A stretch of 6,946 nt of DNA from Xanthobacteraceae bacterium (GTDB lineage Bacteria > Pseudomonadota > Alphaproteobacteria > Rhizobiales > Xanthobacteraceae): contig JASHYD010000491.1 in NCBI GenBank assembly GCA_030043175.1, positions 1-6,946 of the forward strand, in the 5' to 3' direction. Below are positions 5,557 through 6,946 of the stretch, one piece after another. Made by a program: the position numbers and the translations under genes. Each line of letters opens with the position of its first letter. The stretch's first letter is position 1. The notes beneath the pieces were generated by a model. That model was not told where the DNA came from. It searched no databases and was given only the letters and a program-made list of their open reading frames with translations.

Positions 5557-6655
5557 GGTCAGAGCAAACCCCGGCAAGCTGCCGATAGCTGATGAATCAT
5601 TACGCGTATGCTCTGCGTTGACGATGCTCCACTTTCTCCGACCCGCCACGCACTTGCCCCGGCACACTTGACCTCAGTGCGGCCAATTTGTGGTAATCCC
5701 AACGTCTTGTGACACGGTCGCCAACCCGCATACTATCGACGGGTCGTGCGGTGCGCGAGCATCCCCTCCCGCTTCGCGCGTGACCCCGATCCCCGTCAGC
5801 ACCACCTCATCGAGGTGCCCGCCTCATTTCCCGCGAGAGCAAAGAGGGATGCAACGGACCCGACCGAACCTTGATCGATGCAACGCTGGTCGCCGTTGTG
5901 CCTGTCCGTTCCCGGCGCAAAAGCCGAAGACGCCAAGTATCCCCGTTGGGTGGGATTAAGCAGGGCAGCCCGATGGATGTCTGGGGTCCGGCCAATCCGC
6001 CCGCTCTTGGCCGGCAGCTGCCGCCGACGCCCGAAGACGCTCGAGATGAATCCCGTCAACGGCGATTTTGACAGCTAGGCACCTACGGGACCGTCAGCAT
6101 GCCGGACGTGATGACCTTTATCGCAGGGTCGCCGGCAACGAAATTGGTCGTTGGACTTGGCCACGACCAGCCGTGGCGGGGCTCCGATGTGCCATCCCAA
6201 GCGTGAACGCTGCAAGTAACAGCTTTTCCGATTCCTGATGCCGACCGGAAGGGTCGTGGCTCTATTGAAAAAATGCGCATTGGCCCAGGAAATTTCAGCC
6301 CCGAGCCGCTCATAACCGGACGTGAACCTCTCGATTCATTCGCCTCGCGTCATGCACGAAGGTCTCAGGCATCCCCCAAACCTACCAGTGTGACGGGCGT
6401 CGCCGGTCCACGCAGCGATGCGCAACTGTACGAGGTTTCGGCAGTCGCGCAGCCCGGTTCGATGATGGCAGCAGAAGAAGCAAGATAGTCGGGCCCAGCA
6501 GCTTCGCGTCTTGAGATCGAAGACGGACTCTGTGTGGGTCAGCCCGAGCATCGGCTCACCAGCTTGGCTTCTTTCTCCCTTTACTTTCGGATAAAATCGG
6601 TCTCGCACGCGCCTACTGTAGGATGCGATTGACGAAGGGGGAAACGGAGTCCTCA
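5557..6655. other. Long gene-poor region, likely decayed accessory DNA
   Basis: About 1.1 kb with no gene I can defend. Frames of 60-140 codons are open on both strands, but they overlap each other, lack good ribosome binding sites and are rich in Arg, Pro and Ser. Two local frames look slightly more protein-like: ATG at 6099 to TGA at 6206 (+, 35 codons, containing TFIAGSPATKLVVGLGHDQP) and ATG at 6273 to 6488 (+, 71 codons). Neither has a Shine-Dalgarno sequence or known family. Competing inverted repeats at 6145-6177 are described in the findings. The 5' part of the group II intron may once have lain here, but I cannot recognise its RNA domains. Confidence 0.5.
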
Positions 6656-6812
6656 ATGAACCCGGGGCAACGGAAAGTCCGTTTTGGTTGTGGGATTGGC
6701 GGCCACAGCGCCGCCCTGGGGCGGACGGCGGATCTATCCGGCAAGACCCGAAAAGCAACATGCCCCCGCATTGCGCTGTCCTCTGAAGGCGACACCTCTA
6801 CCGGAGCTTTGA
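6656..6812 (+). pseudogene. Possible frameshifted secreted-peptide remnant
   Basis: GGAG (6646-6649) sits six bases before an ATG at 6656 that reads MNPGQRK. From there the +1 frame carries a signal-peptide-like run, KSVLVVGLAATAPPWGG, which continues to a TGA at 6810-6812. Removing one base near 6671-6675 would join them into one secreted peptide of about 50 residues. In the original frame the ATG at 6656 instead stays open to the window edge, in phase with the 6827 gene, so an N-terminal extension of that gene is the competing explanation. Confidence 0.25.
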
Positions 6813-6826
6813 TGGAGAAAAGCCGC

Positions 6827-6946
6827 ATGAAACGCTTGTTTGTGGAGGGCACTATAAGTTTGATGAGCGCGCTTTCGCTCGCTATCTATTCCTGCGTAAT
6901 CCCTCGCGCCCATGCTTTCGATTCTTCCAAATGGGGACATGACGCC
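6827..6946 (+). CDS. Secreted hypothetical protein, 5' part only
   Basis: Forty codons are visible before the window ends. Residues 1-30 form a clear Sec signal peptide: basic start (MKR), hydrophobic core (LMSALSLAIYSCVIP) and a classic AHA cleavage site, giving a mature start FDSSKWGHDA. GGAG (6814-6817) lies nine bases before this ATG. An in-frame ATG at 6812, with its own GGAG five bases upstream and overlapping the previous frame's TGA as TGATG, is an alternative start adding five residues; ATG 6656 would add 57. I prefer 6827 because MKR directly before the hydrophobic core is the usual form. The protein should be periplasmic or extracellular. The family cannot be told from so short a piece. 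Confidence 0.6.
   Translation, partial: MKRLFVEGTISLMSALSLAIYSCVIPRAHAFDSSKWGHDA

Noticed and set aside
5604..5738. Minus-strand 44-codon frame just upstream of the RT fragment (MRVGDRVTRRWDYHK...)
   Set aside because: No ribosome binding site, no similarity I can recognise to reverse transcriptases, and it ends before the conserved block in another frame.
6256..6280. GGCTCTATTGAAAAA resembling an insertion-sequence terminal repeat
   Set aside because: No matching inverted end, target duplication or transposase frame is present nearby.

Overview
The window most resembles chromosomal accessory DNA from an alphaproteobacterium of the Rhizobiales, probably Bradyrhizobium or a close relative. 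This rests on GC-rich codon use, on two small proteins whose style I know from that genus (a coiled-coil membrane protein and an 'EQFRRLA.ECRRLA' protein), and on a GH15 enzyme of the type common there. It is an inference from family resemblance, not a database match.

Layout, left to right. Positions 1-548 hold no intact gene, only a secreted-peptide-like reading frame without a usable start and a 15-codon mini-ORF behind a good Shine-Dalgarno sequence. Positions 669-1331 (+) encode a 220-residue membrane-anchored coiled-coil protein with an 18-residue repeat. Positions 1332-2052 lack a convincing gene but carry a dense run of inverted repeats between 1670 and 1931. Positions 2053-2259 (-) encode a small helical hypothetical protein. 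Positions 2260-3338 are mostly non-coding, with degenerate short hydrophobic frames around 2949-3202 and a strong inverted repeat just before the next gene. Positions 3339-5153 (-) encode a full-length GH15 glucoamylase/trehalase-like hydrolase, the best-supported gene. Positions 5416-5556 (-) are a frameshifted, internally deleted scrap of a group II intron reverse transcriptase. Positions 5557-6655 show no gene I can defend. The right edge (from about 6827, +) is the start of a secreted protein cut off by the window.

The genes do not form an operon or an evident shared pathway. About 40% of the window is confidently coding. The rest looks like decayed accessory DNA with the debris of at least one retroelement. 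I found no intact novel multi-gene system. The most unusual non-coding signal is the hairpin run at 1670-1931. Read on the minus strand, its last two hairpins have C-rich loops, one containing CCTCC, recalling alphaproteobacterial anti-Shine-Dalgarno ('cuckoo') small RNAs. That is a testable idea, not a demonstrated RNA.
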